Source: Candidatus Calescibacterium sp. | GTDB lineage: Bacteria > DRYD01 | Direction of reading: 5' to 3' | Assembly (NCBI GenBank): GCA_025057615.1 | Contig: JANXBF010000002.1 | Coordinates: 17,937-81,936 of the forward strand | DNA: 64,000 bases | Shown here: positions 19,186-29,566 of the stretch, piece by piece | How positions within the stretch are numbered: the stretch's first letter is position 1 | How the letters are laid out: each line of letters begins with the position of its first letter | Translations under genes and position numbers: made by a program | Notes under the pieces: generated by a model | Database searches by the model: none | Seen by the model: only the letters and a program-made list of their open reading frames with translations | What the model was told of the DNA's origin: nothing

Positions 19186-19812
19186 ATGTTTCGAGATGTG
19201 AATATTGGAAAGTATATACCCTTTTTAAACAGAGAGGTTGAAAACATATCGTCGAGTAATTCTTCAATCCAAAATAATGACAAAAAAATAGATGTTGATG
19301 CTATTCTTAGAGATCTTTATAAAGGTAAGGTTGAAATGACCAGGGATGGGGTTAAAGTTTCTGGTTTTTTTGGAGAGGAAGAGGTGAAAATTTTTGGTGA
19401 TGATCTTGAGAAGATGCCTGACCAATCCTTATTCGAAGGTATAATAAAAGGATTATTAGTTGGATTACTTGGTATAAGTTATCCACTTTTCCTTGCTATT
19501 GCTAAATCAATTCGAGGATATTTTGATGGAGCTGGAGCTGCAATAGGTGTTGGATTGAGTTTAAAAGATAGTATAAAAGCTGGTGGAATTCTTGCTCTTC
19601 ATGGTGCAGCAAAAGCATTACCTCATGGTATTATAGATTTGATTGGTATTATGGCATTCAATGCTGCTTGGCATGCTCTATTTGGAGGACCTGTGTCAAT
19701 TGGGATTACTGCTCTAGTTGGGGGTTTTTACAACCTTTTCAAGGATGATTTTAGACATATTTATAAGAGAATCCAGGAGAGAAAGGAAAATTTAGATAGT
19801 ACCGGAGAGTAG
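19186..19812 (+). CDS. Hypothetical protein with Gly/Ala-rich hydrophobic C-terminal half
   Basis: ATG 19186 preceded by GGGAGG; LLVGLLGISYPLFLAIAKSIRGYFDGAGAAIGVGLSLKD...; no family recognised. Confidence 0.65.
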   Translation: MFRDVNIGKYIPFLNREVENISSSNSSIQNNDKKIDVDAILRDLYKGKVEMTRDGVKVSGFFGEEEVKIFGDDLEKMPDQSLFEGIIKGLLVGLLGISYPLFLAIAKSIRGYFDGAGAAIGVGLSLKDSIKAGGILALHGAAKALPHGIIDLIGIMAFNAAWHALFGGPVSIGITALVGGFYNLFKDDFRHIYKRIQERKENLDSTGE

Positions 19813-19839
19813 TGTAAATGATAAATAAATTGGGATAAG

Positions 19840-20230
19840 GATTGTGTGCTCCGAAGTTACCCATAATTTTTCTCAGATTCAGTGGGCAAAGAAAAGATAA
19901 TTATGTTCTAAAAAAATATTATCCTATTAGTGAGTACGCTGTTTAAATCTATTGATGGGTATAGAAAAATTTATGACTCTGGTAGGAAAGTAGGTTTGGA
20001 AGGGTGTAACATTATAAGATCAGATTTAAGGGGAATTTGGGTAGTGGATAGATTTACTCATCATTTTTGTATTTTATATTACTGCACTAACAGGTATGGG
20101 TATGGTTATAGTAGTCCTTTTGGGTAATGCTATCATAACGGTTTTTGGTGAAAGATTTTGTAACCTGCTGAAAGATGCTTTGAGGAATGATTGGTTAATT
20201 TTGGATTATTTATGTGAAGGTTTTTTGGGG
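19840..20230 (+). pseudogene. Decayed tandem copy of the 19186..19812 gene
   Basis: KSIDGYRKIYDSGRKVGLEGCNIIRSDLRGIW resembles KSIRGYFDGAGAAIGVGLSLKDSIKAGGIL; in another frame FCNLLKDALRND resembles FYNLFKDDFRH; no continuous ORF. Confidence 0.5.
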
Positions 20231-20261
20231 TAAGTTGTAGAATTTAAGAAAAGAAAGGGTA

Positions 20262-20336
20262 CGGGGTGTAGCTCAGCCTGGCTAGAGCGCGTGCCTTGGG
20301 AGCACGAGGTCCGCGGTTCAAGTCCGCGCACCCCGA
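20262..20336 (+). tRNA. tRNA-Pro (anticodon TGG)
   Basis: CGGGGTG/CACCCCG acceptor, anticodon loop CTTGGGA, T arm CGCGGTTCAAGTCCGCG. Confidence 0.95.
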
Positions 20337-20345
20337 TAATAATAA

Positions 20346-20900
20346 ATGAAAATCAAAACCACTTTTGTTTCTTCCTCGTTTGAAAATAATGTTTATCCCA
20401 AAGGTATAGCTTGTGTTCAATGTACCGTTCAAACCAAAGATTCAGAAGTATCCTTTATGTTTATTAGAAAGGCCGATGAAAATACCGTGGAATCGTTTGT
20501 TGAAAATGATAATATTTGTCAAAAATTTGCTATTCAAAAGACGTTGAAAATCATTAAGTACATAGAAAACTATGGTTTTGATGAATTATCCGAAATTCCT
20601 CAATATACTGAAGTCAATTATCGTAATGATATAGGTTATCGTAAAGAAGAAAAAAAGAATATTTCTTATAAACAAAAAGTTATTGAACTTGTAAATTTGT
20701 TAGATTGGAGTATTGAAAAGTTATCCAAATTTGTTCAAAAGTATAGCAAGAAAAAGTTGAGTGAGCTGACAGAAAATGAATGGGCAAGAATTTATGATTA
20801 TCTTTCTAAAATGAATACGACGTATAATGTAAATAATGAAAAAATTGATGATGTAGAATCTGAAATTATAAAACCTGAAGAATGGGAAGAAATAATATAG
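20346..20900 (+). CDS. Hypothetical protein
   Basis: 184-aa ORF ending just before the ABC ATPase start. Confidence 0.65.
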   Translation: MKIKTTFVSSSFENNVYPKGIACVQCTVQTKDSEVSFMFIRKADENTVESFVENDNICQKFAIQKTLKIIKYIENYGFDELSEIPQYTEVNYRNDIGYRKEEKKNISYKQKVIELVNLLDWSIEKLSKFVQKYSKKKLSELTENEWARIYDYLSKMNTTYNVNNEKIDDVESEIIKPEEWEEII

Positions 20901-21626
20901 ATGCTTGAGATTCAGGATATTCACAAAACCTATAGAAAAGGTAATCAAATCATAAATGCTCTTAGGGGTTTGAGCTTTGTGATTAATGAAAATGAATCTT
21001 TTGCTCTCATTGGTCCAAACGGTGCTGGTAAAACTACAACTATAAAAGCGATTCTTAATTTGATAAAAATTGATAAGGGGAAAATATTAATTAATGGAGT
21101 TGATGCTACTCTTGACGAGAATAGAAAATTAATAGGTTACGCTCCTGAGATACCATATTATCCTACTCATATGCCAGCAATAAACTTACTTAAAGTATAT
21201 CTTGATATATACGGAAAAAATATATCTTATGATAAAATAGAATATTACTTTGAACTTGTTAACCTGAAGAAATTCATTAATTCTCCTTTGTCTAATTATT
21301 CTAAAGGTATGTTGCAAAGATTTAGTATTTTGCAGGCTATTATTGTTGAACCCAAATTACTTATATTGGATGAGCTAACCAGTGGGCTTGACCCAATAGG
21401 ACAATATGAGATAATTGAGATAGTTAAAAGTTTAAAGCAAAAAACTACTATACTATTTACTTCTCATAATTTGGCAGAAATAGAACAAATATGTGACAAA
21501 GTGATGATAATAAACAAAGGGCGTGGAATCTTTTATGGTTCCATATCAGACCTGAAAAACCAGTTTGGTAAAGATCTATACAGAATATTTTTTGAATTGA
21601 TTATGAATGATAATAAAATGGAGTGA
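20901..21626 (+). CDS. ABC transporter ATP-binding protein (ABC-2 export type)
   Basis: LIGPNGAGKTTT, LSNYSKGMLQRFSI, LLILDELTSGLDP; no permease gene alongside. Confidence 0.9.
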   Translation: MLEIQDIHKTYRKGNQIINALRGLSFVINENESFALIGPNGAGKTTTIKAILNLIKIDKGKILINGVDATLDENRKLIGYAPEIPYYPTHMPAINLLKVYLDIYGKNISYDKIEYYFELVNLKKFINSPLSNYSKGMLQRFSILQAIIVEPKLLILDELTSGLDPIGQYEIIEIVKSLKQKTTILFTSHNLAEIEQICDKVMIINKGRGIFYGSISDLKNQFGKDLYRIFFELIMNDNKME

Positions 21627-21632
21627 TATATT

Positions 21633-23570
21633 ATGGAAATGAATCTTGAGAATCTTAAAATTGTTTATACTCCCGCTGAGGAGGACATATTTAATTCAAA
21701 TATCTATAGAATTTTGAAAGAAGAAAATATTAACTATCAGGAATTTTATGAAAAGTCTATAAAAGATGAGGATTGGTTTTGGAAAAGGTTTTTTAATGAT
21801 ATTCAGTTTAAATGGATCAAGTATCCCGATAAGATAGTTGAGAAAGATGGTTTAAATACAAAATGGTTTTTGGGTGGAATTCTTAACATATCATCCAATT
21901 GTTTGGATGCTCCAAAGGAAAAAATTGCTGTTATTGATGTTGATGAGAATTTGAATGAAGTTATTATTTCCTATGGTCAATTGGAGATTATGGTTAATAA
22001 GTTGGCTAATTTTTTGGCTAATAGTGGCATAGGTGTTGGAGATAGGGTGGCTCTGTATATGCCTCTCTGTTATGAGAGTGTTGTTTGTTTTCTTGCTATT
22101 GCAAGAATTGGAGCTATTGTTGTCCCTCTTTTCTCTGGATTTGGTAAGGATTCTATTAATATTAGACTTAAAGCTTCAAAATCAAAAATGGTCATATCTT
22201 TTACTTCTAATCTTAGAAGAGGTAAGCTAATCGATATGAAAAATATTCTCTTTTCTGCAATTGATGATACATTTGTTGAAAAAATATTATTTATAGATAG
22301 GTATGATGATTATGGTAAATATCAGAGATATGATAAGGTTAAAATATATTACTATGATGAAATTGAGGATTGTGCTTCAAATATAAAGGTTCCATACTTC
22401 AGTTCTGATCATCCTTTAATGATAATATATACTTCTGGAACTACCGGTTTACCTAAAGGGATTTTACATTTTCATGCTGGTTTTCCTATAAAGGCCTCTC
22501 AGGATATGTTCCATGTTTTTGATATTAAACAGAATGATGTGGTAACATGGATAACTGACATAGGTTGGATGATGGGACCTTGGTTGATTTATGGAACTCT
22601 TATAAATAGAGCAACTATATTTATTTATAATGGTTCTCCTGATTATCCTGATGTTGATATTATTTGGAAGTTGGTTGATAAATATGGGGTTACCTGTGTT
22701 GGATTGTCTCCTTCGTATGTGAGAGCTATTTCTACCAGATCACAGGTTGAAAGAATGGAATTGAATTCTCTTAGGATGGTAGGTTCTACTGGTGAGGTTT
22801 GGGATGAGCATCATTGGAATTGGGTTTTCCAAAAAGTTTGCAAAAACAAAAAACCTATAATAAACTATTCTGGTGGTACTGAAATAAGCGGCGGTATACT
22901 GGGAAATGTAATCGTTAAACCTATAAAGCCTTTATCTTTTAATACAGTTGTTCCAGGAATAGAGGCTGATGTTCTTGACGATAGTGGTAAAAGTGTAAGG
23001 GGTGAAGTTGGGTATTTATGTGTTAAGAATCATAATCCTGGTATGGCTACAACATTTTTGGATGATCATCAGAGGTATATAGATACTTATTGGTCAAGAT
23101 TTGAGAATGTATGGTTCCATGGAGATTTGGCATATGTCGATAAAGACGATTTTTACTACATTCTTGGTAGGGCCGACGATACTTTAAAGATAGCTGGTAA
23201 GAGGATAGGCCCTGCAGAATACGAAACTATAATAAATGACATTGAAGGTGTAAGGGAGTCTGCGGTAGTTGGTGCACCCGACGAATTGAAAGGTATGGTT
23301 CCTGTGGCTTTTGTTGTTATTGATAGTCATTCAGAAGATGACATAAAGAAGCAGATAATATCAAAAATTATTGAGATGCTAGGTAAACCATTTGCTCTCA
23401 AAGATGTATTTTTTGTGGAGGATTTGCCAAAAACCAGAAACTTTAAAATAATGAGAAGAATATTAAGGGATATAGTGGTTTATGGTTATATAAAAGGAGA
23501 TACCAGTAATTTGGTTAATCCAGAAGTTTGTGAAAAGATAATAAATAAGGTTAAAAGGGTGAGCTTATGA
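21633..23570 (+). CDS. AMP-forming acyl-CoA (acetyl-CoA) synthetase
   Basis: IIYTSGTTGLPKGI, WITDIGWMMGPW, YSGGTEISGG, WFHGDLAYVD, GRADDTLKIAGKRIGPAE. Confidence 0.92.
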   Translation: MEMNLENLKIVYTPAEEDIFNSNIYRILKEENINYQEFYEKSIKDEDWFWKRFFNDIQFKWIKYPDKIVEKDGLNTKWFLGGILNISSNCLDAPKEKIAVIDVDENLNEVIISYGQLEIMVNKLANFLANSGIGVGDRVALYMPLCYESVVCFLAIARIGAIVVPLFSGFGKDSINIRLKASKSKMVISFTSNLRRGKLIDMKNILFSAIDDTFVEKILFIDRYDDYGKYQRYDKVKIYYYDEIEDCASNIKVPYFSSDHPLMIIYTSGTTGLPKGILHFHAGFPIKASQDMFHVFDIKQNDVVTWITDIGWMMGPWLIYGTLINRATIFIYNGSPDYPDVDIIWKLVDKYGVTCVGLSPSYVRAISTRSQVERMELNSLRMVGSTGEVWDEHHWNWVFQKVCKNKKPIINYSGGTEISGGILGNVIVKPIKPLSFNTVVPGIEADVLDDSGKSVRGEVGYLCVKNHNPGMATTFLDDHQRYIDTYWSRFENVWFHGDLAYVDKDDFYYILGRADDTLKIAGKRIGPAEYETIINDIEGVRESAVVGAPDELKGMVPVAFVVIDSHSEDDIKKQIISKIIEMLGKPFALKDVFFVEDLPKTRNFKIMRRILRDIVVYGYIKGDTSNLVNPEVCEKIINKVKRVSL

Positions 23571-26017
23571 AAACATTGAATTTTCAAGAGATAGAGCGTA
23601 AGTGGCAGAAATATTGGGAAGACAACCAGATATATAAAGCTGTGTTTGATAAAACCAAACCCAAATATTATGTTTTGGAGATGTTTCCCTATCCCAGTGG
23701 TCAGCTTCATATGGGTCACGCCAGGAATTATTGTATAGGTGATGCCATTGCAAGGTATTACTTATTAAAGGGGTATAATGTTTTGCATCCGATAGGGTGG
23801 GATGCTTTTGGGCTACCTGCTGAAAACGCCGCTATAAAGCATAAAATACATCCAAAGAAGTGGACAGACAACAATATAGAAAATATGAGAAAGCAACTCA
23901 AACAGTTGGGTATATCCTATGACTGGTCAAGAGAGATTAATACTTCTCTACCAGAGTATTATAAATTCACACAATGGATGTTTCTAAAACTGTATGAAAA
24001 TGACATGGTTTATAGGAAAAAAGGAATAGTAAACTGGTGTGCTTATTGTAATACCGTTTTAGCAAATGAGCAAGTTATTGATGGAAAATGTTGGAGATGT
24101 CACAATATTGTTGGTAAAAAAGAACTTGAACAGTGGTATGTGAGAATAACCAAGTATGCTGATAGTCTTCTATCTGAGCTGGATAGTTTGGAAGGTTGGA
24201 GCGATTATGTTAAACAAATGCAACGCAATTGGATAGGTAAAAGTAGTGGTGCAAAAATAAACTTTAGGGTTCCTGAGTTGAACGAATTTTTAGAGGTTTT
24301 TACAACCAGAGCTGATACTTTACCAGGTGTTACTTTCATATCTATTGCTCCCGAACATCCGATGGTCAGAAAAATTTTGGAAAAAAATAGTAATCCTGAA
24401 TTGGATTTATACCTTCGAAGATCAATGTCTTTAACTACCACTGAAAGAACAAAAGAAAAAACAGGGGTATTTACAGGACTCTATGCTGAGAACCCTTTAA
24501 ATGGTAATTTAATTCCTATTTGGGTTGCTAATTATGTTTTAGTTGATTATGCCACGGGTGCAGTTATGGGGGTTCCTGCCCATGACCAAAGGGATTATGA
24601 ATTTGCTAAAGTTTATAATCTACCTATAATTCCTGTTATTATGCCTGAGTATGAAGTAGAAAATGCTGCTTATGAGGAAAGCAAAGGAAAGATGTTTAAT
24701 GTTGGTTTTGTTGGCGGTATTTTAGTTGATGGCATGGATTGCAACGATTTTAGAAAATTTGTTGTAAAGTATTTAGAATCAAGAGGAATTGCTAAAGAAG
24801 ACATAAATTACAGATTAAAGGATTGGTTGATTTCCCGGCAGAGATATTGGGGAGCACCTATTCCGATAGTTTACTGTGATTCTTGTGGTGTTGTTCCAGT
24901 ACCATTTGAAGATTTGCCTGTTATGTTACCAGATGATATAGAGATAACTGGAAAAGGTGATTCTCCTTTGGCTTACTCTTCTGAATTTGTTAATACCTTG
25001 TGTCCAAAATGTAAGGGGAAAGCTAAGAGAGAAACAGATACAATGGACACTTTCGTTTGCTCAAGTTGGTATTTTTGGAGATATACGAGTCCTAATGAGA
25101 CAGATAAACCATTCGATCCTGAAGAATTGGGTTATTGGATGCCCGTCGATCAATATATAGGTGGGATAGAACATGCTGTTATGCATCTGTTATATTCTCG
25201 TTTTATGAGCCACTTTCTGTATGATTTGGGAGTTGTTCCTACTAAGGAGCCATTCAAAAATTTGCTTAATCAGGGAATGGTATGCAAAGATGGTAAGGCT
25301 ATGTCTAAATCTCTTGGGAATATAGTTTCTATTGAAGAAATTATTGAGAAGTATGGTGCAGATACTGGAAGAGTATTTGAATTGTTTGTTGCTCCTCCAG
25401 AAAAAGATATAGAATGGTCAGATAATGGTATAGAAGGTGTACATAGATTTTTAAACAGATATTTTAAGTATTGTATTGAATTAATAAATAGTGAAGTTTA
25501 TAATCATGATCAAGAAGTTGATCATAAAAGGATATTAAATAAAGTATATAAATCTCTGTATAAGATAACGGAAGAATTCGAAACGCAGAGATATCATTTC
25601 AATACTTCTATAGCATCACTTATGGAAATGTTGAATTACTTAGAGGATAATAAAGATAGTGTTAGAAGATTGAATATTAAGCATAAGGAAATATTGATAA
25701 ATATATTGATAAAGGTGTTAGCTCCGTTTGCACCCCACATAGCTGAAGAGCTATGGAGTTTATGGGGTAAGAAAGATAGTGTTTTTAAGGACAAGTGGCC
25801 AGATATAAATACAGAGTATCTTGTAGAAGAAAAGATAACTATTCCTGTTCAGATTAATGGTAAATTGAGAGGACAAATTGAAATAGAAAATAACGCAGAA
25901 ATAGACCAAATAATGGATTGTATAAAAATGGACCATAAAATTTACAAGCATATAAGTGATAAGACAATAAAAAATATTATTTTTGTAAAGAATAAAATAG
26001 TAAATATAATTGTCTAG
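23567..26017 (+). CDS. leuS: Leucyl-tRNA synthetase
   Basis: MFPYPSGQLHMGHARNY, GWDAFGLPAENAA, editing-domain TTRADTLPGVTF, KMSKS-type GKAMSKSLGN. Confidence 0.96.
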   Translation: MKTLNFQEIERKWQKYWEDNQIYKAVFDKTKPKYYVLEMFPYPSGQLHMGHARNYCIGDAIARYYLLKGYNVLHPIGWDAFGLPAENAAIKHKIHPKKWTDNNIENMRKQLKQLGISYDWSREINTSLPEYYKFTQWMFLKLYENDMVYRKKGIVNWCAYCNTVLANEQVIDGKCWRCHNIVGKKELEQWYVRITKYADSLLSELDSLEGWSDYVKQMQRNWIGKSSGAKINFRVPELNEFLEVFTTRADTLPGVTFISIAPEHPMVRKILEKNSNPELDLYLRRSMSLTTTERTKEKTGVFTGLYAENPLNGNLIPIWVANYVLVDYATGAVMGVPAHDQRDYEFAKVYNLPIIPVIMPEYEVENAAYEESKGKMFNVGFVGGILVDGMDCNDFRKFVVKYLESRGIAKEDINYRLKDWLISRQRYWGAPIPIVYCDSCGVVPVPFEDLPVMLPDDIEITGKGDSPLAYSSEFVNTLCPKCKGKAKRETDTMDTFVCSSWYFWRYTSPNETDKPFDPEELGYWMPVDQYIGGIEHAVMHLLYSRFMSHFLYDLGVVPTKEPFKNLLNQGMVCKDGKAMSKSLGNIVSIEEIIEKYGADTGRVFELFVAPPEKDIEWSDNGIEGVHRFLNRYFKYCIELINSEVYNHDQEVDHKRILNKVYKSLYKITEEFETQRYHFNTSIASLMEMLNYLEDNKDSVRRLNIKHKEILINILIKVLAPFAPHIAEELWSLWGKKDSVFKDKWPDINTEYLVEEKITIPVQINGKLRGQIEIENNAEIDQIMDCIKMDHKIYKHISDKTIKNIIFVKNKIVNIIV

Positions 26018-27080
26018 ATTGGAAAGGAAATTTTTGGTGTCAAAGGAAAAATTTTTAAACCAAGCTACTTCAGTAGATAACATAGAAAAATTCTTAGAAA
26101 TTTTAGGAAAATTTTATATAATGTTTGACCAAAATAAGATAACATATAATGAAGATGTTTTCAGGGATGTTTTTCTACCAAATGATTTTATTAAATCTTT
26201 GATTGATAAAGTTAGAAATTTCTATTTTACTAATATCGAAAATATTGATAAAATAAATACTGCAATTATTACCACTTCTTTGCATGGGAGAGAAATGAAT
26301 TTAGAATTCATCATAATCAATAAAGATAATAAATACTTTTTTGTTCTTTCGAATGATAGCTATATTCGCTATGAATTTTTTAGAACTAATATTTTAAACA
26401 CTCTTTCTCATGAACTTAAAACTCCTTTGACGATAATAAAGGGATATGTACAGTATGTTATGAAATCTTTACCAGAGAGGAATGCTCTTATGAACATTAT
26501 GTCCGTTATTTTGAATGAGACTTATAGATTGGAAGAAATAATATCTGAGTTAATAGAAGTTTCAAAATTTTACTCAAATTCGGTCATTATTAAAAAGGAT
26601 ATCTTTTCTGTTAATAGTTTGATTAATATGGTTATAAATAAGTTTGAGCCTAAGATTAAGTCTAAGGGAGTTTCTATGTCTGTGGAAATACAGAATAATG
26701 ATTTTGAAGTAGTTGCGGATTTTGAAAAGATGAGATATGTTATTTCTGAATTAATAGAGAATTCCATAAAATATGGTAAAGATAAGATTTTTTTGAGATG
26801 TTTTGAAAATACAGAAGGTTTTTATTTTGAAATTATTGATAATGGTAAAGGAATGTCAAAAGAAATTATCAAAAACTTATTTAACTTGTTTATTAGGACG
26901 GAGAATGAGCTTAACAGAAAGATATATGGGCTTGGTGTAGGATTGTTTCTTGTTAAAAAGATAGTTGAAGCTCATGGAGGAGAAATATACATTAAATCTA
27001 AGCTTAATAAAGGAACCAGAGTGATGATATTTATACCGAGGACTTTTTCTGCAGCTGGTAGCCTATTTGCAGGTGAGTGA
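26010..27080 (+). CDS. Sensor histidine kinase
   Basis: H-box TLSHELKTPLTIIKGY; N-box ELIENSIKYGKD; G-boxes DNGKGM and GLGVGLFLVKKI; start uncertain. Confidence 0.9.
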   Translation: MSRLERKFLVSKEKFLNQATSVDNIEKFLEILGKFYIMFDQNKITYNEDVFRDVFLPNDFIKSLIDKVRNFYFTNIENIDKINTAIITTSLHGREMNLEFIIINKDNKYFFVLSNDSYIRYEFFRTNILNTLSHELKTPLTIIKGYVQYVMKSLPERNALMNIMSVILNETYRLEEIISELIEVSKFYSNSVIIKKDIFSVNSLINMVINKFEPKIKSKGVSMSVEIQNNDFEVVADFEKMRYVISELIENSIKYGKDKIFLRCFENTEGFYFEIIDNGKGMSKEIIKNLFNLFIRTENELNRKIYGLGVGLFLVKKIVEAHGGEIYIKSKLNKGTRVMIFIPRTFSAAGSLFAGE

Positions 27081-28423
27081 TTATGAAAAGTTTTGATATC
27101 TACAAATATAAAGTTGTTGAAAAAATAAATATCTTGAGTATAGAAGAACGGGAAAAGATACTAGAAAAAGCCGGATATAATTTATTTAATATTAGTTCTA
27201 AGAATGTAACTATTGATTTGCTTACAGACAGTGGTACAAACGCTATCAGTGATTTACAGTTATCTATGATGATGCTTTTTGATGAGTCTTATGCAGGTTC
27301 ATCGAGTTTTGAAAGATTCTTAGAAAGTGCTCAAAATTTCTGTAATAAAAAATATATAATTCCTGTACATCAGGGTAGGGCAGCTGAAAAGATAATAGCA
27401 GATATATTTTGCAAGGAAGGAAACTATGTTTTAAGTAATACTCATTTCGACACTGGATTTGCTATATACAGATATAAAGGCGCAATTCCTATAAATATAC
27501 CTACACCTGAGATAGATGATGATAGTTTTTGTTTCAAGGGTAACATTGATCTTTCTAGGTTAGAGTATCTACTTACAAATGAATGCAATAGAATTAGTCA
27601 TGTTGTTATGACTATTACGAATAATGCATTGGGTGGCCAACCTGTAGATATTGAAAATCTAAAACAAGCCTATTTACTTGTTAAACGTTATGATAAACCG
27701 TTTATTATAGATGGTTGCAGAATAGCTGAGAATGCAATGCTTTATAAAAAAGCAAAGAATGTGAATTTAAACATACGAGAAATCATACATTCATACACTT
27801 CTTACTGTGATATTTTCTATATGAGTACAAAGAAAGATGGGATTGCTCATATGGGTGGTTTTTTAGCGACTGATGAAGAGAAATGGGTATCAAAAATTAG
27901 GCAGCTGGCCATAATTTTTGAAGGTTTCCCTTCATATGGTGGTCTTTCGGGTAAAGATATGGAAATAATAGCTCGGGGATTAAATGAGGTTCTCTCAGAA
28001 GATTATTTGAATGATAGAATAAATCAGGTGTCTTTTTTGGGTTCATTACTTCACAAAGAAGGAATACCAGTAATAAAGCCATTTGGTGGACATGCTATAT
28101 TTGTGGATGCCCAGAAATTTATTGAACATATAACTCCTGATGATTTGGTAGGTCAGAGTTTGGTTGTGGAACTTTATAGACTTGGGGGAATAAGGGCTGT
28201 CGAAGTTGGTAATCTTATGTATGGAAAAGATGCTATTAAAAATCTCGTTAGGTTGGCTATACCTCGTAGAGTTTATACATATAGCCATCTGGAGTATGTT
28301 TGCGAAATTTTTAAAGAAATAAAAAATAATAAGAAAAATTTAACTGGTTTTGAAGTGGTTTCATCAGATCCTTTAGTTCCTCATTTTACTGCTGTTCTTA
28401 GACCTAAAAAGGTAGGTGGATAG
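27077..28423 (+). CDS. Beta-eliminating lyase (tryptophanase/tyrosine phenol-lyase family)
   Basis: IPVHQGRAAEKI, TITNNALGGQPVD, FIIDGCRIAENA, DIFYMSTKKDGIAHMGGFL (PLP-Lys region). Confidence 0.88.
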   Translation: MIMKSFDIYKYKVVEKINILSIEEREKILEKAGYNLFNISSKNVTIDLLTDSGTNAISDLQLSMMMLFDESYAGSSSFERFLESAQNFCNKKYIIPVHQGRAAEKIIADIFCKEGNYVLSNTHFDTGFAIYRYKGAIPINIPTPEIDDDSFCFKGNIDLSRLEYLLTNECNRISHVVMTITNNALGGQPVDIENLKQAYLLVKRYDKPFIIDGCRIAENAMLYKKAKNVNLNIREIIHSYTSYCDIFYMSTKKDGIAHMGGFLATDEEKWVSKIRQLAIIFEGFPSYGGLSGKDMEIIARGLNEVLSEDYLNDRINQVSFLGSLLHKEGIPVIKPFGGHAIFVDAQKFIEHITPDDLVGQSLVVELYRLGGIRAVEVGNLMYGKDAIKNLVRLAIPRRVYTYSHLEYVCEIFKEIKNNKKNLTGFEVVSSDPLVPHFTAVLRPKKVGG

Positions 28424-28466
28424 GTTTTTAGGTTGTTAATTTTTTGTTAATTTTTTTTCGAAAAAC

Positions 28467-28494
28467 TTGACAAAACAATTTTTTACGATATTAA
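28467..28494 (+). promoter_or_regulatory. Sigma-70-like promoter upstream of the HD-GYP gene
   Basis: TTGACA, 16-bp spacer, TATTAA; upstream T-tract repeat GTTAATTTTTTGTTAATTTTTT. Confidence 0.55.
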
Positions 28495-28510
28495 TTCAGG
28501 GGAGAGTAAA

Positions 28511-29551
28511 ATGCCTCAAATAAAAGTTTTTTTTGATATAGAAAATAGTAAAGTAGAAAAATTTCTAAGGGATATTATTCGCAATTATGGAGAATTTGAT
28601 TTAGCAGAGGGAATAGGAAATTGCCAATTGATATTTACTGACAAAGAAACAAAATATACCATAATAAATAGCGATAATTTTATTCTATCTCCATCTGAAC
28701 CTACTGTAAATAAATCAATATTTGTCATAAAAGTTATAGAAAAGATTAATAATTACGATTTTGAGGATTTAAACCAGAGTGATTTACCAGTATTGATTGT
28801 TGATTTTAATGATCCTTTAAAAACATCTACAAATGTTAGAAATGTCCTAATTTTTTGTAAGAGAATTTTTCAATGTGGGTATCCTGATGAAATATCTGCT
28901 CTAAAAAGGAAAATAGAAGAATTAGATAATCAAGTTATTGTTATTAGCAAAGGTTTGCAAGAAACTCTTGAGGAGATGATATTGAGATTATCATTAGCTG
29001 TTGAAGCACGGGATTATTTCACAGGGGATCACGTAAAGAGAGTTGCTAACTATTGTAAAGTAATAGCTGAATATATTGGTCTTCCTTCTGATTTAGTTAA
29101 TAAAATTTATTTAGCTAGTCCATTACACGATGTTGGTAAGATAGGTATCCCAGATAACATACTTCTTAAGCCCGGTAAACTGACAACTGAGGAATTCGAA
29201 GTGGTTAAAAAGCATACTTTAATAGGGGCTCAGATACTTTCAAATTCTAAGCACGATGTTATAAAAAAGGCCGAGATAATAGCCTTGACACACCATGAAA
29301 AATATAATGGTACAGGGTATCCTTTGGGATTAAAGAAGGAGGAAATACCAATTGAGGGTAGGATAGTTGCTGTTGCAGACGTTTTTGATGCTTTGACAAC
29401 AAGAAGACCATATAAAGAGCCATGGACAGTGGAAAATGCAATGATGCAAATAAAAAAGGAAGCAAATCAACATTTTGATCCTGAAATTGTTAACGCCTTT
29501 GTTAAGTGTATTAAAAAGATAATCGAAATTAAACATACTTTTTCTTGTTAG
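28511..29551 (+). CDS. HD-GYP domain protein (putative c-di-GMP phosphodiesterase), non-canonical N-terminus
   Basis: GDHVKRVANYC, LHDVGKIGIPDNIL, HHEKYNGTGYPLGLKKEEIPIEGRIVAVADVFDALTTRRPY. Confidence 0.92.
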   Translation: MPQIKVFFDIENSKVEKFLRDIIRNYGEFDLAEGIGNCQLIFTDKETKYTIINSDNFILSPSEPTVNKSIFVIKVIEKINNYDFEDLNQSDLPVLIVDFNDPLKTSTNVRNVLIFCKRIFQCGYPDEISALKRKIEELDNQVIVISKGLQETLEEMILRLSLAVEARDYFTGDHVKRVANYCKVIAEYIGLPSDLVNKIYLASPLHDVGKIGIPDNILLKPGKLTTEEFEVVKKHTLIGAQILSNSKHDVIKKAEIIALTHHEKYNGTGYPLGLKKEEIPIEGRIVAVADVFDALTTRRPYKEPWTVENAMMQIKKEANQHFDPEIVNAFVKCIKKIIEIKHTFSC

Positions 29552-29566
29552 AACCTTTTATTTTAA

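Noticed and set aside
20244-20432. Minus-strand 62-aa ORF
   Set aside because: Overlaps tRNA-Pro; translation derives from the tRNA sequence.
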